Source: Sarcocystis neurona
Taxonomy: Eukaryota > Apicomplexa > Conoidasida > Eucoccidiorida > Sarcocystidae
Assembly (NCBI GenBank): GCA_000727475.1
Contig: KL647292.1
Coordinates: 4,411,132 to 4,475,131 of the forward strand
DNA length: 64,000 nucleotides
Reading direction: 5' to 3'
Position numbers and translations under genes: made by a program. Below the pieces are notes generated by a model. The model saw only the letters and a program-made list of their open reading frames with translations, searched no databases and was not told the DNA's origin. Shown in pieces: positions 1-13,200 of this stretch (the stretch's first letter is position 1; every line of letters begins with the position of its first letter).

Positions 1-3000
1 TCTCGCGAGCGTCGAGTGGAACAGCAGCCGTTGCCCCGCCAGCAGGAGGGACCGGAGGTCCCCGTCAGTTTTTCAATCGTCTTCTTCCAGCAGCAGATGC
101 AACACCCGTGGCTGCGTCTGGTGGCGCTTCTCTTTCAGCAGCAGCTTTGCTAGGAGCAGCAGCCCCGGCAGGCACCGCAGCAGCCTCAACAACGGTCGCA
201 CGAGGCCCAGGAGCTGCAGCAGGACCGTCCGACGCAGCGACAGGAGCAGCAGCAGCAGGAGCGCCTCTGTCAAGCAGTACGCGAGTGCCAGGGGCCTCAG
301 CTTCAGCAGCGGCCGCCGCAGGCCCCGCCGCGGTCTCAGCAGGTGTCTCAGGGACGCCTACGGCTGCAGCAGCAACAGCAGGAGCGGCAGCGCGCGGAGA
401 AGGAGAGACAGCAGCAGTCGCGGGGACGCCGGTAGCAGAACCGCCTTCCGCGCGACATTGCCACTTCGACGGAGAGAGGAGGGAGTGGCGGGCCCAGTAC
501 TGGCTGCAGGGGAAGAAGAGAGTAAAATGCTTCTCCTTGCGTCGCGCAGGGCACCCTGCTGTTGCGCTGGCTCTTGCGGAGATGTTCCTGTCGTATATTG
601 ACGTGCACAAGCGGCTGCCTTCAGACGAGGCGTTGCTGCAGTGGCAGCAGCAGCTTCACCGCCAGCTGCAGCAGCAGCAGGAAGAAAAAGACCAGCAGCA
701 GACGCGGCAGAAGAAGCTACGCGAGGCAGCTCAGGGAGACGGTGACGCTTCTTGCAGCGACAGCAAAAGCCTTGAGCAAGGCGTTCCTGCGTGTCTCCCA
801 GGGTCTGCTGCTGCAGGAGGGGGGAGCGGCGGCGGAGCAGCAGCACGCGCGGGGGTGGGAACTGTTGCGTCTTTGGGGCCTGCAACTGCTGCGTCTCCGT
901 CGGTCATGTCGCCTTCTCCGGTGCTGCCTGCTGCGTCAGCGGTGGCTGTGGCTGGCGCTACCGGGGACTCCGGCCCTTCTTTGTCCGCCGCACCTGCGGT
1001 GTCTCCTCCAACGCCTGCGTCTGCTGCTGCTGCTGACGGACGGCCTGCCGGTTCCGGAGGCAGTCAGACTGCTGCTGTTGCTGGTGCACCTCAAGCCGCT
1101 GCGGTACCTGACCACTTCGTGGAACTGATGGCTGCTGCGAAGGAGAGAAGGTGGGTGCTTGGTGTTTCCCGCAGTCTGCTGTCGGCAGAGAATAACTGGA
1201 GGGAAACGTTTGCTGCGCTGATGCCTCGCGCCTCCGACGAGCAGCAGCAGGAGCAGCAGGGGCAGCTGCAGGAGCAGGGGCAGCTGCAGCAGGTGCAGGG
1301 AGAGGCGCAGCCACAGCAGCAGCGACTGCGACAACAGCAGTCACGCAGGGTGGGACGCCCAACGAATCCAGAGAGAGAACGCAAGAGAAGCAAGATGCTG
1401 CGCTCGGGGGCTGCAGCTGCAGACAGTTTTGCGGGCCAGAGAGGTAGTCGACTTGCCGCAGCGGATGCAGGTGCAACAGCAGCAGCGAACACAGACGAAG
1501 CACCCGGAGCAGCAGCAGCAGGTAGAGGCGCAGCGGCAGCCGCAGCAGGGATTGAAAGAGGAGAGAAGCAGCAGCAGACTGTCATTAGTGGACGGCGGAG
1601 AGATGCAGCGGGCAACAGCAGCAGCGCTCCTGTGGCTTCCAGTAACGTCCATACCGCCGTCGTTTTGCGGCCTGCTGCTGCTGCGGCAGAGGAGGAGGAA
1701 GACGCAGCTGACGTTGTAGCCATTGCAGTGGCGCCGGCTCTAGGTGGTGGTGCTCCTGTTGTTGCTGCAGCAGCAGGAAAATCAGATACTGCGGTCGCGC
1801 GGGTTGGGGAGAAGGCAGCTCCTACTGCCGGAGGAAGCGCTGGACCAGATGCAAATGCAGCAGTCAGAAGGCTGTCGCTGCTGGTGGCTGGGGAAGGACG
1901 CGTTGCTGTCTCTGACGGCTGCCGTGGTCCGTCCGGCAGCAGCGAGACTAGCAGTAGCGCTGCGGCTAGAAACAACAGCTACAGCAGCAGTGGCAGCAGC
2001 ATCAGTGGCAGCAGCAGCAGCGGCAGCAGCAGCGGCGGCAGCAGCAGCGGTGACAGCAGCAGCAGCGGCATCAGCAGCAGTGGCATCAGCAGCAGTTGTG
2101 GCAGCAGCAGCAGGCAGAGCGGTGTGGGGAAGAAACAGGAGGAGCAGGATGCTGGGGGGAGGCTGCAGGAGCGTCAGTCAGCTGGTGGATATCCGGCGGC
2201 ATGGGAGGTGACAGAAGGAGGAGGGGATGGAGCGGCAGTAGGCGAGGAGGAAGTGACTTTTCTGGGTGACAGTGGGAGTCGTAGCATGAGCGTGGGATTC
2301 GACTTGACAGCTACTGCTGATGTTGCAGCTGCTGCTGCAGCATCTGGTGAAAACGGGGCAGTAGCCGGGAGCAGCCGAGGGAGGAGGAGTTACAGCAGTC
2401 TGAGCAGCAGCAGCAGACGCAGCCACAGCAGCAGCGTCTGCCGAGGCCGGCACGGGCGTCGGCGAGGAGGCAGAGACGCCCTGTGGTACTCGAAGCCGCA
2501 GCGGAAGCCGCGAGTTCCGATGGGCGCAGCTCTTTCCAGCGACCATGTGGGGAGTGTCTTGGCAGCTGCGGTGGACGCTGCTGCTGTTGATACTCGTGCA
2601 GCAGCTGTGCGTGCGTGCGGTCCTCTGACTCCGAAACAAGACGGGCGGCCGTTGCTGCTGCAGCAGCAGGGATTTGCCGCACTGCAGTTGCAGCAGCAGC
2701 GACAGAGCGAGAAGTATGGGGAACTGACCACTGCCAACGAAAGGACAGGACTAGGAAGGGGGGGCGCTTCTGCCGTGGAGGGGAGCGTGGGAGCGGCGGG
2801 ATGCGGCAGTGAGACTTCGCAGCCGCCACAGCAGCAGCGGCAGCATGAGCAGCAGCCGCGCGGGAGTTCCCAGCAGCAGCAGGTGCAGGAGGCAGGTCGA
2901 CAGAAGCGAGTTCCGTCCCGGCAGCCGGTTTCGTGGCTGCAGCAAGACTTTCAGCAGCAGCACGAGAGCAGCAGCAGCGGCAGCTGTACAGACCAGTCTG

Positions 3001-6000
3001 GGCAACATGCAGGAGAGCGCATGCTTGGCGGTGAGACACCTCGACGCGCAGCAGCGTCTCGTCTGCCGAATTCTGTAAGTCTTCGTGAGATAAACGAAGA
3101 ATTTCGCATGCAACAGCAGCAGCACAGAGCAGCTTTGTCTGGGGACGCTGGAGCAGCAGCATCAGGAACGGCAGGTAGTCCGTCAAAGGCGCAGAGCCGC
3201 CGACAGCGGCTCCTGGGTGTTACTCCGCCGTCTGCAGGCGTCCTCGGAATGGTGGCCGCAGCCACACGTAGTCAGAACAAGGTGGGCAGCGCAACTTCTC
3301 ATCTTCGCAAAGGCAAGGGGAAGAGCAGCAGCAGTTTTGTGGGGTGGCAGCAGCACCAGCGGCAGCAGCTGCTGGAGCGAGAGAGAGCCAGCTTCGAGCT
3401 CGAGAAAGCTGCAGCAGCAGCAGCATCAGGAGCAGCAGGGCTTGGCGGGAGTCGCAACCTTGCTGCAGCAGCAGGCACCGGGAAGACAGCATCAGGACTG
3501 GCTCTACAAGACAGATTCGCAGGGGGCGGAGGAAGGTTCTCTTTTGACCGCTCTGCAGGTACTACTTCCTTTGTCGCGAGCATGTATCGGCAGAATACAG
3601 CAGGGGGAGGCTGCAGCCAGGCGCCGGCGTCGCTGGCGACTTCCTCGCCTGCGACTCGCACGTCCGCCGCTGCGTCATCATCTCTGCGCAGCTGTGGGAT
3701 GGGCGGGAAGAGCAGAGGAGCGGCTGCAGGAGCAGGGACGGCGGGGGGAGCAGCGGGAGGACAGCAGCAGCAGGATGCAGCAGCAGCAGCAGGCGCCGGC
3801 CCAGGAGGAGGAGGAGGCGTAGCAGGAGCAGCGGGGGGCACAGGGCCAGCAGTTGGGGCAGCAGCAGGACCGTCTTCGGGTGGCGCACAGGGAGGAGGCG
3901 GAGGAGGAGCCGCAGCAGGGGTGGGGGGAGGCGGATGGACAGAAAAAGGGCAGCAGCACTACAGATGGTACGCTCACCCAGACGGGACACGCACAGGGCC
4001 GAGCTGCTGCCAGCAACACGTAGGGGGTGCCGGAGGCGGGGGATGGCCGGTTGTTTGGCTGAAGCAGCTTGAGATGGCGTTCAACGGACGACAGCGCTTT
4101 GCCAGTCATTTGCAGCCTCTCGAAGGACAACTTGCTGCTGCGACGGCTGCTGCTGCAGCGTCGCTGTCTCCTGTCAATCCTTTTGCACGCCCCACACACA
4201 TGTGTCTCCCAACTGCGTGCGCTGTGTCTCCGTCTCCCGCTGCTGGTGCTGCTCTGGGTGGTACACCTGTTGCTGCAGCTGGTCGCAGTGCGGCCAACCC
4301 TGCTGTTGCAAGAACAACGCCTGGTGTGAGCACTGTTGCTGCTGCTGCTGCCGGAAGCAGAGCTGCTGCCGCGGCGCCAACGTCTGCAGCAGCCACCTCT
4401 GCTGCTGTTCCTGCGTGTACAGCCCTGCTGCCTGCTGCTGCTGCATCGTCTTTGGCCGCTCCCGCTTTTCCGGCCGCTGCTGCTGGGAGTAGTGTAGAGG
4501 AAGGCGTGGGCGGAGCGCGGCGTGCTGCTGAGACAGAGAAGCTTCTTCCTGCCCAGGCGGGCACGAGGGACGCGATCCCAGCAGCAGCACGACCGGAAGA
4601 ACGGAGAGCAGCAGCGCCAAGAGCCATGAACGCGGTAGGGGCTGGGAAGGACCAGCAGCTGCAGCTACCGCAGCCTCCCGGGGACACACCGTTGAGCAGC
4701 AGCTCTTTCAAACAACCGCCGGTCGACCGTACTCCTGCAGCTGCTGAGGTGCTCCGCTCGGAAGCATCAGGAGAAAATGTTACGTGCAGCAGCAGTCGCC
4801 ACACCAGCAGCAACAGCAGCAACAGGATTGAAAACACTAAATCTTCAAGTCTGCACGAAGGAGCTACCCCCACTGCAGGGACTGAAGACGAGACCCCAGC
4901 AGGCTCTCGGACGACGCCTTCCTCGGCTGCAGTAGCCACCGAGCAGCAACAGCAGCAGCCGAAACTCTCACCGCTGAAAGCAGAGCCGATCCACGCACGT
5001 CGGGAAGACGTGCTACGGTGTGCTGCGTCTGTTGGTATGCCGGCTTGGCGGAAAGGAGCGGAGGAGGAAGACAAGGCAGTGCTGCTGCAGCAGCAGCAGG
5101 AACGCGGAAGTACTGAAGAGGAAGGAGTGGAGGAGCAGCAGCAGCCGGGCAGCGGGACGAGGCCGGCGGCAGGGCGAGCAGAGGAGAAATTCACAGGTGC
5201 TGGAGCGTCAGCAACACCAGCAGCCGGGGTTACAGCAGATGCAAAACAAGATGGAGAGCGGGACATGGGTGGAGCAGCAGCAGCAGGAAGAGCAGCAGAC
5301 AGCAGCAGCAGGGTGCAGTGGATTGCAGGAGGATTGCCTGCTGCTGCAGTGACTGCGCGTTTGTTCCCGGCAGGCGCTGCAGCAGCTGTGGGGTTAGAGC
5401 TTCGTCCGGCTGTACACACACCGCGTTGCTGCTTCGACGACCGTTTCTTGGGCCCTGAGGGAGGAGGCACGCGCACGACGGCAGCAGCAGGAGGAAGCCC
5501 CGCGACAGCAGCCGAAGTCAGCGAGCCGCAGCAGCAACGAGTCAAAGCAGGACTGCTTGCAGCGGGCCGAGCAGGAGAAGAGGAGTCGGCAGCAGCAGCA
5601 GCAGCACGTCTGTTCGTTGCTTCTGCAGACAACATGCGACTCGTAGCAGCAGAAAAACAAAGTGCAGCAGCAACGAAGAAGGAAAAGGGAACAGAAGGCG
5701 TTTTGGCTGACAAGTCTTTCGCCAGTGCCGTGAGGCGGGACTTGCTGGCATCCCACAGCAGCAGCGACCGAGTCGCGAGCGAGCTGCGCGGGCAGCTGCA
5801 GTCGCCAGGGTCTGCAGGCAGCAACAGAACAGCCGACACAGCAGCAACTGCAGCAACAGAAGCAGCAGCAGCAGCAATCCCGTTTGTAGCAGCCACAGCT
5901 GGACTAGCAGCAACGGGCCACCCGTCCTTTTCCTCACCTTGCCCAGTGGCGGGGGATGGACCACCAACAAGCCCTGTAGCAGCAGGAGGAGCAGCGGCAG

Positions 6001-9000
6001 GGGGTGGAGCAGCAGCAGCAGCAACGGCAGGCACGGAGACGACGCGCGCTGCAGCAGGAGGCAGAGGTAGCTCTCTAAGCGCAGGCGAGACAGCAGCCAA
6101 TCAGACACACGCTGCAGACGTAGCCCCTCAACAGAGAGCCGCTGCTGGCAGTCCAAGTGGCTCCGCTGCTGTGGCAGGCACTGCTTCTGCTGCGACAGGT
6201 GCTGCTGCTGCTGCGCCGGCTGCGGGGGACAGCAGCCCTCAACAACCAGGCACTGGTCCAGTCGCACCTTTTTTCTCTGGTGAGCAGAAGCGGCAGCAGG
6301 AGGGAGCAGCAGCAGCAGGACGAGGGGGCAGCAGCAGCAGTGCTGCGGAGCGGGAACTTGGTGTCCCTGCACCTGCAGCAGAAGCAGAAGGAGCACGCAG
6401 AGAAGCGACAGGAACGCAGCGGCAGCTGGCACTGCTGCCACACCTGCAGCAGCAGTGGCAGCTGCAGCATCTTCACCACCTCCAGCGGCTGCAGCAGCTG
6501 CAGCAGCAGCTTCTCCCTGAAGTCGAAGCCTGGAGGCCGAAGTCGTATGCAGAGCCGTATCCGCTGAGCAGGCGACTGTACATGCTGGTCGAACAAATGC
6601 GGCGGCTGCAGCAGCGCAGCAGCCTCATTCCATCACCTAACAGTACTGCCTGCAGCAGTAGCGTCAGCAGTGGTGGTGGGACGGAAGGAGGTGCTGCTCG
6701 CCCAGCGAAGGCTGCTGCTGGTGCACGTGAGCAGTTGCCGTCACCGGCAGCACCCGTGGGACTGCGCGATGGCGCGGTGGTAGTGACCAACAACGGCAGC
6801 AGCAGAGCGGCAGCAGCAGGAGCGACACCAGGAACAGTAGCTGCTCCGACGAGTCCAGCAGCAGCAGCAGCCTGTTCGCCAGCTGCAGTGTGGGGTGCAC
6901 ACAGTCAAGTTGTGAACGGCCGCGCAGCAGACAGAGACGCAGCAACTAGGCCGGATGTAGCTGCAGGTGCGGCAAAGCCGGAACGGGAGGAGCTGCAGCA
7001 GTCGGCAGCAGCTTCTGCAGCCGGCCCTCCGGACCGTAACGGCGTTTCTCCCGTTCCTGCTGCTGCTGCCACAGTAGGGGAAGTCGGCGACCGAGAGCAA
7101 CAGAAAGGGCCACAACAGGTCCCACCGGTGATGCGGCAGGAGCGGCAAGGACAGCAGATGCTGGAGCAACAACACAAGGCAACCGGCAGCAGCAGCGCGC
7201 GGACAGCGTCCGAGTCAGGTCGTAGCGAGAAGTTATCTGCCGCGTTCTGCGTCGGAGAAGACGCAGCACGTGACGGCGTTCCAGCAGGAGCGGCAGTCAC
7301 TTCCGCAGCAGCTGTGGGAGGAGCAGTGCCTGTGCTTCTTCCGCTGGCACCTGCTGCTGCTGCTGCCCGGTCGTCGTCTCGAGACCCGCTGAAGAAGCCG
7401 AGTGGCCGGCCCCGCCTCCTGCTGCTGCCACGCCGGGATCTCTCCGCACGCCTGTGCAGGTGGCTCGATAGCAGTGAAAGCTTGGACGCAGCGGGCAGCA
7501 GCTACAGTCCGCCGCTCTGCGTGGGAGGCACGGGAGTGCCAGCAGCAGCCCCAGCAGCAGCGGAAGCAGGTGCAGGACTGGGAAAGGACCCAGCAGCATT
7601 AGCAGAAGTCGGAGCAGGAGGAGGAGGAGGAGAAGCAGCAGGAGGAGCCGGAGGATGCTGCGGCGCTGCCCGAGATGGTGGTGGGGGGGGCAGTGCGGGC
7701 GGGAATGCTTGCAGCAGCAATAGCAGCAGAGAAATGCAGGGAGGTGGCGAGTTGTTACGGATCGACGCCGTCCCGTTCCTCAACAAGTGGAAGAAAATGC
7801 TGCAGCGAGCGTTATCTGCTGCCAGCAGGTTAAGGAAACTAGATATTCAGGTCGTCCAGCTCGTTGAATTGACAGAGGCGTTTCATGTGGCTGCCTACAT
7901 ATGCCAGCGGGTGCGCCGAAGCGCGGCTGCTCCTGCAGCACCCCACGAGCCGCTGCAGCAGCAGCGCCCGACGATGCTCAAGCAGCCACAGTGCGGACCG
8001 CAGCAGCAGCTGCGGCAGGAACAGCAGGGGCAGCAGTCGCAGGAGCGGAACCACCTGCAGGAGGACGCTGCGGCAGCTGCGGGAGCCGGAGAGGACATTG
8101 CTGGGGCGTCGCCGAGGAAGAAACAGCAGCAGCAGCCGCAGCACGACCAGCAGCAACAGCAGCAACACGAGTCTCGAGGTGTGAAGGAAGAAGAGGGGGC
8201 CGGGAAAATGAGTGTGGGGATGACAGAGTCGCAGTGGAAAGGAGTAGCACCGACTGCTGGGTCTGCGGCTGAACAGCAGCGGCGGGATGACGGTGCTGCA
8301 GCAGGACTAGCAGCAGCAGCCGTAGTGAAGAGCGGGTGTGCTGCTAGCGATCTTCGTCTTCGTGCAGTCTCCTCCTCGGCGGTGTCTGTCCAGCAGCAGG
8401 AGGCGCTGCAGGAACAGCAGCGGCAGAGGGAAGCCCACCAGCAGCAACAGCAACTTCTACAAGAGACGCAGCAGCTGCAGCAGGGTCGGGCCGACTTCCT
8501 TGTGAGACATGCAGGGACGCCGTTTGCGGACGCACGACTTGCAGCAACAGCAGAAACAGCAGATGGTGCCGGTGTTGCGTCGGCTGTCGCTACTGCAGAG
8601 GCTTCTGTTGCTGCCGTGGGCAGCAGTGTGTCACCTTTCCCGTTTTGTGGCCCTCTCCGAGGAGCGGGGACGGTGGCTGGGCCCGCTCCTGCCGCGTTCC
8701 CTGGTGCCGCAGGTGCAGCCGCGCAAAGTCTGCCTGCTGTCACTCCGCATGCGGCGGACTCTGCTGCTGGTGTGGCAGCTGTTTGTGCTGCTGCAGGCGG
8801 TGCTGCTGCGAGGACGGCAGCTGCAGTTGCCGTGCCGCCTGCTGCTGCTGCTGCGCCGTTGGGGGTGGTGGATCGTAGCAGGGATGCAGCACCAGCAGCA
8901 GCGGGCGATGCTGGTGGGGTGGTGTCTCCCCAAGTGCAGAGGGACGGACAGCACCAGGAGCAGCGGCACGCCGGAGAAGCGAAAGCGCAGGAGCACCAGC

Positions 9001-10257
9001 AGCAGCACACCCTCCATGAGCAGCACCAGATTCTTCAGCAGCAGCAGCAGACTCTCCAGCAGCAGCAGCAGACTCTCCAGCAGCAGCAGCAAACTCTTCA
9101 GCAGCAGCCGAGCTTATCTGCCGCTGGTGGGGAGTGTGCTGCTGTTGGGGGTGCGCGGCTCTCTGTCCCACAGACAGCAGGGGTTTCCAGCGTTGTGCTG
9201 CCGCTGGCCAGCAGCGGGCAGCAGCAGCACATCCAGGAAGAGGGCGAAGGCGGTTACGACGAAGAGGGAGAGCAGCTGGTGCTGGCAGCAGCACGGCAGG
9301 CCCTGCAGCAGCAGGCGGGACGTTCAGGAACAGCAGCAGATCCATCAGGACCACCTCAAAAGCAACAGCAGCAGGCTCTAGTGATGCAAGTTGCGATTGC
9401 TGTGCGCGCTGCTATGATAGCGAAGGGGAAGCCGCTGACGAGGCGCGACGTGCATATACTGATGGAAGAAGTGGCGACAGGAAGAGCAGCAGCAGCGGCG
9501 CGGGAGGAGATGCAGCAGCGGCAGCCGAAGCGTAGCAAACGCGTGCATCTGCAGCCGATTGCAGAGGAGCACCACCAGCAGCCGCTGCGGCCGATCAGCA
9601 GCAGCGGCCACCGCGAAGAGAAACGACAGGAGCAGGAAGAGAAAGAGGAAGAGGAGGAGGCAATAGAGGAAGAGGAGGAAGAGGAAGATGAGGATGAGAA
9701 GGAAGGGCAGGACGCAACGCCGCAGCAGCAGCACAGTAGCAGCGAAGGGGCAGGTGGTGGTGCTGCAACGGCGGCACGCGCTGCCACCAGTCGGCCGTTC
9801 TCTTCGGAAGACCGCGGAGGTGCAGAAGACTGTCGTGCAGCCCTTGCAGAGGGCGACGCAAGAGGGGCAGCAGATGCAGACGACGGAGGAAGAGAAGGAA
9901 GCAACAACTCTGCTGCAGCAGAAGACCGCGCTCGTGGGGGGGGTAGTGGTGCAACAGCAGGAAGCGCAGAGAAGCAGCAGTTGACGAGGGAGACTGGTGG
10001 AAAGAGCGGAAGGAGCGCCGAAGAAGCAGCAGCTGCGGACGACGACGAGGGTGACCGAGAGGATGAAGAAGAACAAGAGCGGGAAGATGAAGAAGAAGTG
10101 CGGCTGTTGCTTGCACTTCATAGGCAAACAGAGAGACTCGTTATCGAACGAGAAAAGCTTGTCGAGCGAACACACGTGGATTTGACAGTCCTGCTTCATA
10201 CTATGGAAGCTGCGCTCCCCAGCGTCCTTGACCGCCCACTCCTCTCGATTCTTGAAG
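1..10257 (+). CDS. ApiAP2 exon A: AP2 domain 1, low-complexity body, acidic stretch
   Basis: A single open frame runs from the window edge to a stop at 10,275-10,277; a donor (AAG|GTATGC) at 10,257/10,258 in phase 1 probably ends the exon. AP2 domain 1 lies near codons 151-208 of this frame (453-624), with FDGERREWRAQYW followed by KCFSLRRAGHP and a helix. An AT-hook-like stretch (RRVGRPTNPERERKRSK) follows near 1,350-1,400. The middle is Ala/Gln/Ser low complexity. More ordered islands occur near 7,750-7,920, 9,385-9,540 and 10,107-10,257. A Glu/Asp-rich block lies near 9,625-9,705, and four LQQQQQ-type heptads near 9,030-9,110. Nothing in frame resembles a signal peptide or membrane span. 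The AP2 assignment is by pattern recognition; I could not run a profile search. Confidence 0.75.
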
Positions 10258-13200
10258 GTATGCTTCCCTGTAGATAAAACGCTACAGAAGCAGCAGCAGC
10301 CGGCAGCGCAAGCAGCAGCAGGGGGCAGCAGCAGGAGAAGCAACAGCAGCAGGAGGAGCAGCAACGGGCAGCAGTGTGAGTAGCAACAGGCAGCAGCAGC
10401 AGGAGCAGCAGCGGTCAGGAGCAGAAGCAGCAAAGGGCAGCAGTAGCAGCAGCGGGCGACGGACGTAGAATCGGGAAGCAGCAGCAGTGGGGCAGCCACC
10501 GGAGCGACAGCGCAGCAGATTTGGCCGGATCTCGACGGGTGCCGTGGAGCAGCACGTGCGGGAGCAGCTGTTTTGCAGAAGAACAACCGGAGCATTAGCA
10601 GCAGGAGCAGGACGGTCAGCAGCGAGACGAGAAGCAGAGCAGAGAAGCAGCAAGCATGCCACAAGGGCAGCAGAACCGTTCGTGAACAAAAGGCCGGTGC
10701 TGCAACACCAGGGCAGCGTACGTTGCGCCGCAAGCAGAGCAAAACAGCGGAGGCAGCAACAGCAGCAGCAGTATCCTCCCGTAGATATGTCGCAGCAGCA
10801 GTCTGCTGCTGGGGCTCCGCGACGGAGGGGCGAAGGGAAGGAGGAGGACGCTGCGGGAGCAGCAGCAGCAGCAACACCAGCAGCGACGCCGCAGCTGCGC
10901 GCAGCGAGAGAGGAAGGGACGCAACGGAACAACCACTTCAGCCGAGCGCTAGGAGGAAATAAAGTGGCGCGTGCTTGCATCTGTTGGCGATGCGTGGCCC
11001 TTTGTCTGCGCGTCCCTACGACGGAGAAATTTCTTGTCCTCGTCGTGGATATATATATATATATATATGCATACGCACTTGTGTGCTGCTCCGATACGTC
11101 GTGTTCTGTGTATGTACGTCTGGGCAGGCGTAGATCTGTGTAAGTATTTGCACATGCGTAGGCTTGCTGATGTATGTATCCTATTTATTTCCACTGGGAC
11201 GAGTATGGACTGTAGGTATGTGAGGCGCATGTGTTCTGCGTGGGGTGCTGCAGGAGAATTGCAGCTGCCGGCGGGGACGTCACCGGCGCTGCAGCAGGGT
11301 GTTGCTGCCGCAGTAGGCGTTACGGAAATGGCCTGCGCGATATTGCTGCATGCGTCAGCAGCAAGCAGCGCGTTTCTGGCGGAGCAGGCAGCGACGGATG
11401 AGGCAGCGAGTCTGCTGCCTGCTGCTCTAGCTGCAGCGGCAGCGGCGCTGCAGCAAGGCGCCGGCAACCGGGCAAGCGNNNNNNNNNNNNNNNNNNNNNN
11501 NNNNNNNNNNNNNNNNNNNNNNNNNNNNNNNNNNNNNNNNNNNNNNNNNNNNNNNNNNNNNNNNNNNNNNNNNNNNNNNNNNNNNNNNNNNNNNNNNNNN
11601 NNNNNNNNNNNNNNNNNNNNNNNNNNNNNNNNNNNNNNNNNNNNNNNNNNNNNNNNNNNNNNNNNNNNNNNNNNNNNNNNNNNNNNNNNNNNNNNNNNNN
11701 NNNNNNNNNNNNNNNNNNNNNNNNNNNNNNNNNNNNNNNNNNNNNNNNNNNNNNNNNNNNNNNNNNNNNNNNNNNNNNNNNNNNNNNNNNNNNNNNNNNN
11801 NNNNNNNNNNNNNNNNNNNNNNNNNNNNNNNNNNNNNNNNNNNNNNNNNNNNNNNNNNNNNNNNNNNNNNNNNNNNNNNNNNNNNNNNNNNNNNNNNNNN
11901 NNNNNNNNNNNNNNNNNNNNNNNNNNNNNNNNNNNNNNNNNNNNNNNNNNNNNNNNNNNNNNNNNNNNNNNNNNNNNNNNNNNNNNNNNNNNNNNNNNNN
12001 NNNNNNNNNNNNNNNNNNNNNNNNNNNNNNNNNNNNNNNNNNNNNNNNNNNNNNNNNNNNNNNNNNNNNNNNNNNNNNNNNNNNNNNNNNNNNNNNNNNN
12101 NNNNNNNNNNNNNNNNNNNNNNNNNNNNNNNNNNNNNNNNNNNNNNNNNNNNNNNNNNNNNNNNNNNNNNNNNNNNNNNNNNNNNNNNNNNNGATGATCG
12201 GTGGCAGCAGGTCGGCGGCAACTGCAGGCGGCAGCCCGTTCAGCAGCAGGAGCAGCGACCACGCAGCAGCAGGCGGTGCGGCCGCAACAGCAGCAGCAGC
12301 AGCAGGAACCGCGCGGAGCGATGGGCTGCTGGTCGGCAGCGGGCGCCGAGGCCATCACCGTGCCGCTGCTGCTGCTGGCTGGGGGGGGGGTTAGTTGCGG
12401 GTACAGCAGGAAGAGGGGCAGTTGGAAGAAGAGGGCAGCAACTCTTTGGTGCTGCTGCTGCTGCAGTGCAGGCCAGTGCCGCAGGACGGGCGATGACCAG
12501 GCACTCCCTGGTAAGTGCGCAACCGAGCAGCACCAGCCGCTTACCGGCGACACGGCAGGCACTCGACAGCAGCAGCAGCAGCAGGGGTAAAAAACGTGCA
12601 ACCGAAGAGAAGCAGCCGCATGAGAGACATAGAACTTCACAGCAACAGTCAGCAGCAGGGTTGCCGCAGCCGCCGCAATAGCATCGGGAGAAGGCGGCGG
12701 CCAGAGGGGTGTGAGAACTCTAGGGAAGCGCCTCCTGCAGTTGCACCAGGGAGACGGGAGAGGTGCAGCAGCAGCTTCACAAGGAGGCACGTGTGTTGTT
12801 CTGCATGCGTTTATCCGTTGGCGCCCACCCGGATGGGCCCGTCTGCCTGCCTTCGTGGGTGTGAGACGATAGTCGCCTGGGTGTCTCCCTTCCTTCGGGC
12901 TGTGCCGCTTCTTTTTTCTCTCCTTTCCGTTCTCAGCTTTCACTCTGTGTCTCGGTCGTCTTATGTCGGTCTCATTTTCTGTGTGTCTCGCCGTTTCCGT
13001 CCGTCTTTCCCTGCCTATGTATATAGATGTGCCAGCGGACGCGTTTGTACGAGTGTGTGCCTGATGATGCATGTGTGCGACGTTTTTTTCTCCTCCGCTC
13101 AGAGTCTTCTGCAGCAGGCGCCGTACCGTTACCACCTGCTGCGTCCACGGGACGGTGTTGCGTCGGGAGCAGTAGGAGGAGGAGCGGGAACCAGCCACAC

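Noticed and set aside
10971..12197. Frame running through the N gap
   Set aside because: The middle is undefined sequence; the register after the gap stops at once, so continuity is an artefact.
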